In this document: piece after piece, positions 1-7,931 of the stretch
How the letters are laid out: the number at the start of each line of letters is the position of its first letter
Position numbering within the stretch: the stretch's first letter is position 1
DNA from: Kitasatospora phosalacinea
GTDB taxonomy: Bacteria; Actinomycetota; Actinomycetes; Streptomycetales; Streptomycetaceae
Assembly: GCF_000717185.1 (NCBI RefSeq)
Contig: NZ_JNYE01000005.1
Location: 68,053-132,052 of the forward strand
Reading direction: 5' to 3'
Length of the DNA: 64,000 nt
Notes under the pieces: model-generated
Database searches by the model: none
What the model saw: only the letters and a program-made list of their open reading frames with translations
Told to the model about the DNA's origin: nothing
Made by a program: the position numbers and the translations under genes

Positions 1-1291
1 CCCGCTCGAACCAATCGACGACCGCCGACTCGCTGGCCAACTCCGGTACGTCGACCGGTGGTTCGAGGTAATCGCGGGGCAGGAAGCGGTGGCTCGGCAT
101 CAGCCGGGCCTCGGCGGCGGTCGCCGCGGCCAAGTAGTGCTCGGCGACCCGGCGGACGGCGGCCTCGCCCTGCTCGGGCGCCTCCTCCGCCCGGCCGAGC
201 CCTCCGGCGTGCAGCCGGACCAGGTCGTGGAACCGGTAGCGGCCGGCGCCGCGCTCCTCCAGCAGGTGCACCCCGGCCAGCGCGTCGAGGCCGTCGTCGG
301 CCTCGGTCGGGGAGAGCCCGGCGGCCGCGCCCGCCACCGCAGGGGTGAACTCCGGCACCGGCAGCAGGCCGAGCAGCCGGTACAGCCGCCCGCTCTCCGG
401 GGCCAGCGCCCGGTACGAAGCGTCCAGCACGCCGCGCACGGAGGCCTCACCGTCCAGCCGCAGGGCCGCCAGCCGGTCGCCCTCGCGGCGCAGCGCCTCG
501 GCGGTCGCGGCCAGCGGCTGCTGCGGGCGGGCGGCCATCCGGGCGCCCGCCACGCAGATCGCCAGCGGCAGGCCCGCGCAGCGGGTGACCACCTGGTCGG
601 CGGCGAGCGGCTCGGCGGCGATCCGGTCGGCCCCGACCAGCCGGGCCAGGATGGCGGCCGCGGCGGCCGGGCCGACCAGGTCGACCGCGAAGAACCTGGC
701 CCGGTCGATGCCGAGCCCGGTCAGCCGGGCCCTACTGGTCACCACCGTCACGGAGCGGTCGGCACCGGACAGCAGCGGGCGGACCTGGGCGGCGGTGGCG
801 GCACTGTCCAGCAGCACCGCGAAGCGCTTGCGGGCGGTGGCCGAACGCCACAGTGCGCCCGCTTCGTCGAATGCGGCGGGCACCGCGGGCAGGCCCAGGG
901 CGCGCAGGAAGGCACCCAGCACCTCAGCCGGGTCGGCGGGCCCACCGGGGGCGTGTCCGCGCAGGTCGGCGTAGAAGAGACCGTCCGGGAAGTCCTCGGC
1001 CCTGGCGTGCAGCCACCTGCACGCCAGGGCGCTCTTGCCGACGCCCGCGGGCCCGGTCAGCACCAGGCAGCGCCCGCCCGGCGGCGGGGGCTCGTCCCAC
1101 TCCCGGTCCAGCGCCGACAGCTCCGCGTCGCGCCCGGGGAGGTGCGCAGGGGCGGGTGGAAGCTGTCGTGGCACCGGTAGCAGCGCCGGAGCGTGCGAAT
1201 GAATGTGCACGCCCCCTCGGATGTCGCCCGCCTGGAGCGCCACGCCTTCGATCCTGGCCTGGCCGGTGACGGAGTTGCGGTGGCCTTCCAC
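1..1291 (-). CDS. NB-ARC ATPase regulator (AfsR-like, no BTAD), C-terminus outside window
   Basis: About 430 codons are visible on the minus strand and the frame is still open at base 1, so the C-terminal part (probably TPR repeats) is missing. The start is a GTG at 1289-1291 preceded by GGAGGA with about 9 nt spacing. A short N-terminal stretch leads to a P-loop (GPAGVGKSALA, near residue 80), a Walker B-like LLDSA segment and the winged-helix motif RYRFHDLVRLHA. This is the STAND/NB-ARC order of the AfsR family, but the SARP DNA-binding domain is absent. It is divergent from the complete SARP at 1705. An NTP-switch regulatory role is inferred; target and ligand are unknown. Confidence 0.75.
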   Translation of the reverse strand, partial: MEGHRNSVTGQARIEGVALQAGDIRGGVHIHSHAPALLPVPRQLPPAPAHLPGRDAELSALDREWDEPPPPGGRCLVLTGPAGVGKSALACRWLHARAEDFPDGLFYADLRGHAPGGPADPAEVLGAFLRALGLPAVPAAFDEAGALWRSATARKRFAVLLDSAATAAQVRPLLSGADRSVTVVTSRARLTGLGIDRARFFAVDLVGPAAAAAILARLVGADRIAAEPLAADQVVTRCAGLPLAICVAGARMAARPQQPLAATAEALRREGDRLAALRLDGEASVRGVLDASYRALAPESGRLYRLLGLLPVPEFTPAVAGAAAGLSPTEADDGLDALAGVHLLEERGAGRYRFHDLVRLHAGGLGRAEEAPEQGEAAVRRVAEHYLAAATAAEARLMPSHRFLPRDYLEPPVDVPELASESAVVDWFER

Positions 1292-1704
1292 GTGCTGGTT
1301 CCTCCACGGAGTCGGTGGTTCGGGCCGGTCCCCGGAGGCCCAGCAGGATTCGGGCCCCCTACCGGCGGCGGATCGGACACCCGTACCGGGCCCGGCCGAC
1401 CGACACCTCGGATGGAAGACCACCGCACCGACCGGACGGGCCCGGCGGACGGTCGGCCGCCATGGGAGAAGGCCTGATCGGAGCGGAGGAAACGCGCGCC
1501 GACGAGCTCGCAGAACGCCCTTTCCAAGCCTCGCAGCCGCCGCTGCAGCAGAACTGACCCATTATCAGAAGCAAGATGCCGATGTGGGAACAACTCCAGA
1601 AAACTGGCGCCGGGAAACACCAAGGTGCTATGGCTGCCTGCCCGTACCCGTGCCATGCTCACCTCCTGCGCGTCCGAGGAAGCAGCCACAGGAGGGGCAC
1701 CGGG
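1292..1704. other. Divergent intergenic region between two NB-ARC regulators
   Basis: This is 413 bp between two divergently read regulators and must hold both promoters. Bases 1540-1600 are relatively AT-rich (for example TTATCAGAAG). I find no convincing -35/-10 pair or clean palindrome. Frames that cross it have no credible ribosome binding site or protein family character. Confidence 0.4.
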
Positions 1705-4700
1705 ATGTACATCCACCTGTTGGGAACAGTCGAACTCTCGGTTGACGGAGGGTTGTTGCCCATCAGCACGGGAAAGGTCCGAACCCTGCTGGCCCGTCTC
1801 GCCCTGGAACCGGAACGTCCACTCTCCTCCAGCGCGCTCGCCGAGTGCATCTGGGACGGTGACCCTCCGCGCAGCGCCACCGGCACCCTGCAGGGATACG
1901 TCAGCAGGCTCCGCACTGCCTTGCGCAAGGCGTCCGACCTCGCCGCGCACGCCGACGGTCCCACCATCGAGATCGTCTCGCGCTCCGGTACCTACGCCCT
2001 GCACGCCGCCTCCGAACAAATCGACTGGCAGTCGTACCGCCGCCTCTCGCTCCGCGCCCGGGCCCTGGCCGACACCGGCGACGACCAGCAGGCTCTCGCC
2101 CTCCTCGACCGGGCCGACGCCCTCTGGCGGGGCGAACCCTTGGCCGGGCTGCCCGGCCTGTGGGCCCAGCGGACCCGCGACCACCTGGTGGGCCGCCGAC
2201 TCTCCGCCTCGCTCACCCGCGCCGAGGTCGAGCTCCGCCTCGGCCACTACGACGAACTCGTCCCCGGTCTCGCCGAACTCGCCGGCCAGCACCCGTGGAA
2301 CGAACAGATCGCCGCCCACCTGATCACCGCCCTCTACGGCGGCGGCCGGATCAACGAGGCGCACGCCGCGTACCTGCGCATCCAACGGCGGATGCACCAC
2401 GACCTCGGCACCGAACCCGGCGAGCAGCTCAACCGTCTGCAAGCCGCCGTCCTGCGCCGTGACAGCGTCACCAGCATGATCAACCGCCCGCCCTCCACCC
2501 CGGCAGCCGGAGCCTGGTCCACCACTCCGGCTCAGACCGACCCGCCGACCCCCGGACGGCGCTCCTCCGTGCTCCCCAGGGAACCCGAACTCATTGGCCG
2601 AGAAGCCGAGTTGAATCTCCTGATGGCGGCCGCCCGAGGCGAGTGGCCGGCCTTCTCCGCCGCACGGGACACCGCCCTCCCGGTGATCGCACTCAGCGGC
2701 ATCCCGGGCAGTGGGAAGAGCACCCTTGCCCTGGCCGCCGCCCACCTCCTGCACGGGGAGTTCCCCGACGGCGCCCTGCTGGTCCGGATCGGCGCGCATT
2801 CCGGCTCCCCGTACGACCCCGGCCCCGAGAACACCGCCGCCGCCCTGCTGCGGCAGTTCGGCGTCCCGGCGGCCGAGGTCCCGCTCGACGCCGACGAACT
2901 CCTCGCCCGCTGCCGGGAACTGCTCTCCCGGCGCCGCGCCCTGGTCCTGCTCGACGACGCGGCCGGACCCGGTCAGATCGGCCCCCTGCTGCCCGCTTCC
3001 CCCACCTGCTTCGTCCTCGTCACCAGCCGCCACCGGATGGCCGAGCTGCCCACCGTCAGCACCGTCCCGATCGACTCCCTCACCCCGGACGCCGCCGCCG
3101 AGATGTTCACCCGGCTCGTCGGATCCGACCGCGCCGACGACCCCGTCCTGCTGGCCGACATCGTCCGCCGCTGCGCCTACCACCCGCTGTCCCTCCGGAT
3201 CGTCGCCGGTCGCTTCCGGTTCCGTCGCTCCTGGACCCTCGCCCACCTCGCCGACCGGCTCTCCCGGAATCCTCGCCTCGATGAGCTGCAGCACGGCTCC
3301 GACAGCCTCCGCACCGCGCTGGCGATGTCGTACCACGATCTGTCCGGAGAGCATCAGATCGCCTTCCGCCGCCTGAGCCTGCACCCCGGCCGGGACTTCG
3401 GGCTGCTCACCGCCGCGGTGCTGATCGGCTGCCCGGTCGCCCGCGCGGAGCACCTGATCGAGGAACTGCTGGCGGTGAACCTGCTGACCGAGCACTCGGC
3501 CGAGCGGTTCGGCTACCACGAACTGGTCCGCGAGTACGCCTTGGCCCAGGAGGAGCACGAGGAGGCACCGCGGCAGCGGGCCGACATATCCAGACGGGTG
3601 GCCGACTTCCTCCTGCGAATGGCTGATCGGGCCGATCTCCAGGTCTACCCGGCGCGGTTCAGGATGCCCGTCTCCGCATTCCCCGGCAACCCGGTGGAAG
3701 AAACGCCGTTGATCACCCAGGAACTGCTCCGCAGAGTACCGCTGCGAGGGTGGCTGGCTGCCGAGACCGAAACCCTGATAGACCTCGGAAAGGATCTGCG
3801 GGCCCGCGGCGACCACGGACCGGCAGCTGTACTGGCCCACCTGTTCGACGGCCGGTTGCGATCCGAGTGCCTGTGGCGGGCAGCGGTCGAGGCCCACCGG
3901 GCAGCGGCCGAGCACTGGCGCGAACAGGGCGCGGAGCGGGCCGAACTGCACGCCCGGATCGCCCTCGCGTCCTCCGCCCTGGAGGTGTCCCGCTATCCCG
4001 AGGCCGAGTCGGCGATCCGGCGCGCACTGGCCCTGGCCGGCACCACCGGCGACCGCAGGGCCACTGCCGAGGCCCTGGGCAAGCAGGCCGTGCTGCACTG
4101 GCATCGGGACGATCCGCAGGGGGCGCTGACACTGCAGCGCGAGGCACTGGCCCTGTTCCACGAGCTCGGGGAGAGCGGTGCAGCGGGCAGCACCGGTGTC
4201 AACATCGGCGTGCTGCAGAGCCTGTTGGGCGACACCGCGGAGGCGCTGGCCAGCCTGACCGAGGCGGTGGCCGCCTTCCGCTCCTGCGGCGACCGGAGAA
4301 CGGCCCTGAAAATCACCAACAACATCGGCGGGATCCACCTCGAACGGGGCGAGGAGGTGGCCGCCAGGGAAGCCTTCGAACACGTCCTTGAGAAAGGGCC
4401 TGGAATCCTCTCCCCCGTCGACCTCGCCATCGCCGGGGTGAATCTCGCGGAACTACTGGAAGGACCGGACGAGACCGAACGGGCCGTCCACCTGCTGGAC
4501 TCGGCAATGCGCACGTTCCGCCTTTCGGAGAGCCGCCGGCACCAGGCCGAGGCAATGAATGCGAAGGGCCTGGTCCTGCTCCGCGCCGCAAGGGCTGCGG
4601 AGGCGGGCGAGGCGTACGCGGCGGCCCTCGCCGTCGCCAGGTCGATCCGCTCCGCGCGCGCGGAAGCCTCCGCCCTGCAGGGCCTGGCCAGAGTCGAGGA

Positions 4701-4797
4701 GTCACTCCGAGGCACACCGGGCAGACTCCCCGACGACCAGTCGGGCGACCCTCCTCCTTCGGGGAACCCGGGGGCGCACTCCGCGGGACACGTCTGA
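1705..4797 (+). CDS. SARP-family regulator with BTAD, NB-ARC and TPR domains (AfsR-like)
   Basis: The product is 1030 residues. The frame opens earlier, at 1576, but ATG 1705 is chosen because GGAGGGG lies at 1691-1697 and the protein then begins MYIHLLGTVELSVDGG, the usual first strand of a SARP winged helix. Domains in order: OmpR/SARP-type DNA-binding domain (about 1-95), BTAD (about 105-255), Pro-rich linker, NB-ARC ATPase with P-loop GIPGSGKST near 332 and LVLLDDA near 412, winged helix with HELVREYA, then TPR-like helical repeats to about 990. The size and order match AfsR (about 990 aa). It likely activates a neighbouring or distant target by binding TCGA-type direct repeats. Such repeats occur just downstream at 4858-4907. 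Confidence 0.9.
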   Translation: MYIHLLGTVELSVDGGLLPISTGKVRTLLARLALEPERPLSSSALAECIWDGDPPRSATGTLQGYVSRLRTALRKASDLAAHADGPTIEIVSRSGTYALHAASEQIDWQSYRRLSLRARALADTGDDQQALALLDRADALWRGEPLAGLPGLWAQRTRDHLVGRRLSASLTRAEVELRLGHYDELVPGLAELAGQHPWNEQIAAHLITALYGGGRINEAHAAYLRIQRRMHHDLGTEPGEQLNRLQAAVLRRDSVTSMINRPPSTPAAGAWSTTPAQTDPPTPGRRSSVLPREPELIGREAELNLLMAAARGEWPAFSAARDTALPVIALSGIPGSGKSTLALAAAHLLHGEFPDGALLVRIGAHSGSPYDPGPENTAAALLRQFGVPAAEVPLDADELLARCRELLSRRRALVLLDDAAGPGQIGPLLPASPTCFVLVTSRHRMAELPTVSTVPIDSLTPDAAAEMFTRLVGSDRADDPVLLADIVRRCAYHPLSLRIVAGRFRFRRSWTLAHLADRLSRNPRLDELQHGSDSLRTALAMSYHDLSGEHQIAFRRLSLHPGRDFGLLTAAVLIGCPVARAEHLIEELLAVNLLTEHSAERFGYHELVREYALAQEEHEEAPRQRADISRRVADFLLRMADRADLQVYPARFRMPVSAFPGNPVEETPLITQELLRRVPLRGWLAAETETLIDLGKDLRARGDHGPAAVLAHLFDGRLRSECLWRAAVEAHRAAAEHWREQGAERAELHARIALASSALEVSRYPEAESAIRRALALAGTTGDRRATAEALGKQAVLHWHRDDPQGALTLQREALALFHELGESGAAGSTGVNIGVLQSLLGDTAEALASLTEAVAAFRSCGDRRTALKITNNIGGIHLERGEEVAAREAFEHVLEKGPGILSPVDLAIAGVNLAELLEGPDETERAVHLLDSAMRTFRLSESRRHQAEAMNAKGLVLLRAARAAEAGEAYAAALAVARSIRSARAEASALQGLARVEESLRGTPGRLPDDQSGDPPPSGNPGAHSAGHV

Positions 4798-4857
4798 AAA
4801 AAGCCCGTCGAGCACCCCGCCCGGCAGCGTTCCGCGCCACGTTCACCCCCTCACCCT

Positions 4858-4907
4858 TTCGAATGTGACAGCATTCGCTGGAAATATTTCGAATGAGTTC
4901 GAAATGG
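4858..4907. promoter_or_regulatory. AT-rich cluster of TTCG repeats and palindromes (candidate SARP operator)
   Basis: Four TTCG motifs begin at 4858, 4874, 4888 and 4898. CGAATG (4860-4865) and CATTCG (4872-4877) form a perfect inverted repeat with a 6-nt spacer, and a second CGAATG lies at 4890-4895. TTCGAATGAG and TTCGAAATGG are 10-bp tandem direct repeats (4888-4907) containing TCGAATG and TCGAAAT, which resemble SARP heptamers. AAAGAT at 4911-4916 could be a -10 element. Local AT content stands out from the surroundings. Binding by the SARP at 1705 is inference. Confidence 0.4.
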
Positions 4908-5066
4908 GGAAAAGATCAGGCCGTTCACCCCCTTTGCCGAGCCCCGAATCCGGAGGGTAGTAGGGACTCCCGGCAACTAATGGGACCCGAACGGGTGAAT
5001 GGGATGTGTAAGGTTGCCGCACAGGCCGACCGGCCGCCGTTCCCCATCGAGGAAGAGCGACGCAAC

Positions 5067-5216
5067 GTGCTGCGCACACCCACGCACCCCCGTTCCACCG
5101 CCTCCCGCACCGCCCCCTCCCCGTTCGGGGGCGGCCGCCCCCACCCTGGCGGCTCCGTGCCGGGACCGCCCGGCACCTGTGCGTGGATCCCCATCTGGCT
5201 CCTGTCCTCCCTCTGA
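5067..5216 (+). CDS. Candidate 49-residue small peptide, Cys/Trp-rich hydrophobic C-terminus
   Basis: GTG 5067 is preceded by GAGGAAG (5050-5056) with about 10 nt spacing, and the frame ends in TGA just before a strong hairpin at 5221. The predicted product is rich in Pro, Gly, Arg and Ser and ends in GTCAWIPIWLLSSL. TAAGGT at 5009-5014 looks like a Streptomyces -10. I recognise no family. The arrangement of a SARP gene, an operator-like region, a small ORF and a hairpin recalls afsR-afsS in S. coelicolor, but the peptide does not resemble what I know of AfsS. It could be a small regulatory protein, a signal or precursor peptide, or a chance ORF. Confidence 0.35.
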   Translation: MLRTPTHPRSTASRTAPSPFGGGRPHPGGSVPGPPGTCAWIPIWLLSSL

Positions 5217-5220
5217 CGGA

Positions 5221-5264
5221 ACGGCCCGCATCCGCGTCCCCCCGGGGAATCGGATGCGGGCCGT
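5221..5264 (+). terminator. Strong stem-loop terminator
   Basis: ACGGCCCGCATCCG (5221-5234) pairs perfectly with CGGATGCGGGCCGT (5251-5264) around a 16-nt loop, giving a 14-bp stem without a U-tract, as is usual in Streptomyces. It starts 4 nt after the stop of the small ORF at 5067-5216, which supports that unit being transcribed. Confidence 0.65.
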
Positions 5265-5309
5265 TGGTACGACCACCGCGGACACCCCGCCGGCGCCTTC
5301 CCGACCACT

Positions 5310-5732
5310 GCGGAGAGAGCTGGCCCGAACTCCAGCGCGAGAACGACTGGACCGCCGCCCGCACCGAAGCCCTTCTGCCCGACCGGCACACCTGCCCGCC
5401 AAAAGTTCGAACAGGGCTGTGCCTGCCCCTTCCCCGCGACGCAGAAGTCGACTACCTGCTCAACCGTCCCCGCTGGGGACGGACCGAGCTGATCGCCCAC
5501 ATCGACGAGCACTTCATGAGCCTCGGCCGGACCTGGTCGCCGCCGCGGGCAACGGTGCGTCCGTCGGCAGCCCCTCGCCGCTGCCCAGACCTGCCTGGTG
5601 CTCCCGCTGTCGGCCTTCGGCGACGCAGTCGGACCCCCGGAAGTCACCGGCCGCTCGGCCACGGAGTTGCACGACCGTTTGGGAGCACGGGTCACCGAAC
5701 CGCTCACCACGGCCACGAGCGAAGGGCAATGA
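5310..5732 (+). pseudogene. Remnant of an unidentified protein gene (frameshifted)
   Basis: Two stretches in different frames look like former coding sequence. About 5310-5520 reads RPRWGRTELIAHIDEHF and 5583-5732 reads CLVLPLSAFGDAVG followed by GRSATELHDRLGARV, ending in TGA at 5730. No plausible start or ribosome binding site remains and no single frame joins both parts. I do not recognise the family. The position next to a broken transposase fits gene decay in an accessory patch. Confidence 0.35.
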
Positions 5733-5794
5733 CGTGCCGGTCCGGCATGCAGACGGGACCTGGCCCGCCCTGAGAAGATCTCTCAAGGACTGCA

Positions 5795-6220
5795 GTGATC
5801 ACGTCATGGACAGCCCTGCTCACCGGGGTGCGACCCCGCGGTTTCCACAAGCCGATCACGACGCTTCAACGGGGAAGGGCCGAACGGACTCGCCGGGAGC
5901 GCCCCCGACCACTGCCGCTGGAAGACCGGGCACTCCTGGCCACCGCTTACTGGTGAACCAACTTGACACCGCACCAGCTCGCCCCGCTGTTCGGCGCCTC
6001 CAAGTCGGCGGCCGCCCGAACTACCGATCGCATCGGGCCACTGCTCGCGCTGGAGCAGTGGCAGCGTCTCCGCGTCGACACCGTCTCCGTCGTCGACGAC
6101 ACACCGGTCCCCGCTCGCGACCACGACATCGCCGGGCGGTCCAAGAACTACGGGTACTCCACGAACCACCAGGTCGTCATCGAAGCCGCACCCGGGTGTC
6201 ACCACAGCCGCTGGGCCTGA
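5795..6220 (+). pseudogene. IS5-family transposase remnant, nonsense-mutated and truncated
   Basis: Reading from GTG 5795, the frame gives helix-turn-helix and DDE transposase-like sequence: RPRGFHKPITTL, LLATAYW, then an in-frame TGA where IS5-type relatives usually have Arg, then TNLTPHQLAPLFGASKSAA, VVDDTPVPARDHDIAG and SKNYGYSTNHQVVI. The similarity stops after VVIEA at about 6185, and the catalytic C-terminal half is missing. No flanking inverted repeats are visible. It marks an old insertion beside the toxin-antitoxin-chaperone operon. Confidence 0.75.
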
Positions 6221-6249
6221 TGCCCCTGGTGCGACCGCTTCGTGGCCCC

Positions 6250-6708
6250 TCAACTGGCCCGCGCGGAAGCCACCTCGTTGCCATCTTGGTCCAACGGTGC
6301 CAGGAGAGGAGCCGCCATTCCGAGCCGCACGGCCGTGTTCTGGATGGCTTCTCGCAGGTACGGTCTGATGATCGGCGAAGCAACTCGCTTGGCGAAGGCC
6401 ACAGCGGCTTCGGACGAGACGGACAGCACCTCGTCAGCCTTGAAGAACGCAGCTACGTCAGCAACGATCTGGCCCTCTGGGGTGAGCACTTCCGCTCGAA
6501 GGCGGACTGCGAGAGTTGCCCCGTCCAATCGGTGCATCAAGCGAACCTGGGCGAGGTCGTCATCCTTGGTCTCGACGATCTCGGCAGGTGCGTCCCTGAA
6601 CCCGTCGAAGCGGCGTCCACCCACTTCGTAGTACTGGATGAGGTCGAGGTGAGCCAACGCCAGCAGGTCTTCGACCGAGTCGACAGAGCGAGGCACGACC
6701 GTCTTCAC
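6250..6708 (-). CDS. SecB-like chaperone of a toxin-antitoxin-chaperone (TAC) module
   Basis: The product is 152 residues. The frame extends upstream to 6771, but GTG 6706-6708 is preferred: it overlaps the stop of higA (GTGA) and follows GGAAAG at about 8 nt. The C-terminal half reads ASPIIRPYLREAIQNTAVRL then APLLAPLD, which parallels the SecB segment containing FPYAREQI and LAPVNFDALF. The middle has SecB-like beta strands (TLAVRLRAEVL, VADVAAFFKADEVLSV). Gene order toxin, antitoxin, SecB-like matches Rv1955-Rv1957 of M. tuberculosis, where the chaperone stabilises HigA. Actinobacteria generally lack a housekeeping SecB, so a solitary export role is less likely. The assignment is by eye and needs structural confirmation. 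Confidence 0.65.
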   Translation of the reverse strand: MKTVVPRSVDSVEDLLALAHLDLIQYYEVGGRRFDGFRDAPAEIVETKDDDLAQVRLMHRLDGATLAVRLRAEVLTPEGQIVADVAAFFKADEVLSVSSEAAVAFAKRVASPIIRPYLREAIQNTAVRLGMAAPLLAPLDQDGNEVASARAS

Positions 6709-7076
6709 GCTGCTTTCCGGGTCTGACCCGTACGTGGGACTCGCTCCTCCGACTCGGCCACCTCGGTCCACCCACGGGCGGGCTCCGAAACAGGCGTATC
6801 AGTATGAGGAGCGACGTGAATCTTCATGCCGACGGCTCGCGCGTAGCGCATGATCGTGGACAGTTTGGGATCACCGGCGAGGCGTTCGAACTCCGACACC
6901 GCCGACTGGGTCGTCTCCATGGCTTTCGCCACGTCCTTCTGGGTGAGACTGCAGCGCTTGCGATGGATCACCAGGGACTGGATGAGGTTCATGAGGATCT
7001 CGGCGTCTTCGCTTGCGCGAGCGACCTCCGGATCGGTTACATCGATGCCAAGCAGTGATGCCAGGTGCTCGTCCAT
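6705..7076 (-). CDS. higA: XRE-family antitoxin, HigA-like
   Basis: The product is 123 residues with ATG 7074-7076 after GGAGGGGA. An HTH_3 domain spans about 40-95 (SLTQKDVAKAMETTQSAVSE, then FERLAGDPKLSTIMRYARAV). The polar C-terminal tail of about 30 residues containing PARGWTEVAES lies where TAC antitoxins carry the chaperone-addiction segment bound by the SecB-like partner. The upstream gene is a RelE/HigB-type toxin (58-nt gap), and the downstream SecB-like gene overlaps it by 4 nt. It probably represses the operon through the inverted repeat at 7546-7572. Confidence 0.8.
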   Translation of the reverse strand: MDEHLASLLGIDVTDPEVARASEDAEILMNLIQSLVIHRKRCSLTQKDVAKAMETTQSAVSEFERLAGDPKLSTIMRYARAVGMKIHVAPHTDTPVSEPARGWTEVAESEERVPRTGQTRKAA

Positions 7077-7134
7077 GATGTTCTCCCCTCCGTGTGCCCC
7101 AGAGTATCGCCCAGACCCGATAGCTCATCAACGG

Positions 7135-7515
7135 TTACTTCTCAGATTGGTCACGCATCACACGGTTGCGCCACTCGGCATGACGCTTGCGTGCGGTCTC
7201 GACGTCACGAGGTGACGTGGCGATCCCCTGACTCGACTTCTTGTTGATGAACTTCAACGCGAGGAGCACCGGCCCGTCGTCGTCGGCGTCGGCGTAGAAG
7301 AGGCGGAAGATCCGATTGTCGCCCTCGATGCGGAGCTCCTTGAGGCCGTCTCCGAGGCTCTTCGCATCCTTCGGCAGCAGGTTGTCCTCAGCTGCACGCT
7401 CCATGATCGCCACAAGCCGAACATTCTCGAACTGCTTGAGCTTGCACTTCTCGATCTCTTTGCGGACGACATCGGCGCCCATCTCGGACTTGTAGAACGC
7501 CCAGCGTCTCCCCAC
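7135..7515 (-). CDS. higB: RelE/HigB-type toxin (Gp49-like)
   Basis: The product is 126 residues from GTG 7513-7515, preceded by GGAGGGGCGGG. It opens MGRRWAFYKSEMGADVV, then has ELRIEGDNRIFRLFYADAD and LLALKFINKKSSQ, the strand-helix pattern of phage Gp49-like/HigB toxins. These usually act as ribosome-dependent mRNA interferases. The basic segment after FINKKSSQ and the C-terminal helix (ETARKRHAEW) are typical. It is first gene of the higB-higA-secB-like operon. Toxic activity is inferred from family and context. Confidence 0.8.
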   Translation of the reverse strand: MGRRWAFYKSEMGADVVRKEIEKCKLKQFENVRLVAIMERAAEDNLLPKDAKSLGDGLKELRIEGDNRIFRLFYADADDDGPVLLALKFINKKSSQGIATSPRDVETARKRHAEWRNRVMRDQSEK

Positions 7516-7545
7516 GGGCCCGCCCCTCCAGCGTCACGCCGCTCG

Positions 7546-7572
7546 GGTCACTCACCTTAGCTGAGCGTGACC
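7546..7572 (-). promoter_or_regulatory. TAC operon promoter/operator inverted repeat
   Basis: GGTCAC (7546-7551) and GTGACC (7567-7572) are inverted around a centre that contains, on the minus strand, TAAGGT (7559-7554), a good Streptomyces -10. The site lies 31 bp upstream of higB. A HigA-type repressor covering its own -10 would give autoregulation. No clear -35 is visible. Confidence 0.45.
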
Positions 7573-7931
7573 CCCACCGGTTGGCAGTGCTCCGCACAGG
7601 ACCCGTGCCGCCCACAGGTGTACCAGACGATGCGAGCAGGGCCACACCGTTGCCGGCCGGTCCACACCCGCCCGTGGGCAGCCGAGTTCATCGAGGGTTT
7701 CGGCAGGCTGCGGAGCACTGGTGAACACGTGCCGGTTCCTCGGGATCACTGACTGGGACTTGCCGACGGCCGAAGCCGTCGTCCTGGCCGATCACTCGGC
7801 GGCGCTCTCCGGCTTCTCCTCCAGCGTCTCGACGGCAGTCCGCTCAACATCCGCGTCGGTGGCCGACAACAGCAGGAATCAACCGCTGTTGCGGGCGTCC
7901 GCCGGAGGCTCCGACGGCCGCACCGCGACCG
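7573..7931. other. Non-coding stretch between TAC operon and rsgA
   Basis: I see no credible gene here; the short open frames lack ribosome binding sites and protein-like composition. A small perfect stem-loop, CAACAGC (7867-7873) with GCTGTTG (7885-7891), sits about 40 nt beyond the rsgA stop and could help end the rsgA transcript. Confidence 0.4.

Noticed and set aside
1057..4383. Very long open frame (about 1100 codons) antisense to the SARP gene
   Set aside because: It is the mirror of third-position GC bias. It has no ribosome binding site and no family motifs, while the opposite strand encodes a complete SARP.
5067..5264. Cysteine or Trp attenuator leader for a downstream biosynthetic gene
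   Set aside because: Only decayed genes follow, and the hairpin lacks an alternative anti-terminator pairing, so attenuation of a downstream operon is unlikely.
6250..6771. Longer start (6771) for the SecB-like gene
   Set aside because: It would overlap higA by 67 bp and has no ribosome binding site; GTG 6708 with the GTGA overlap is better.
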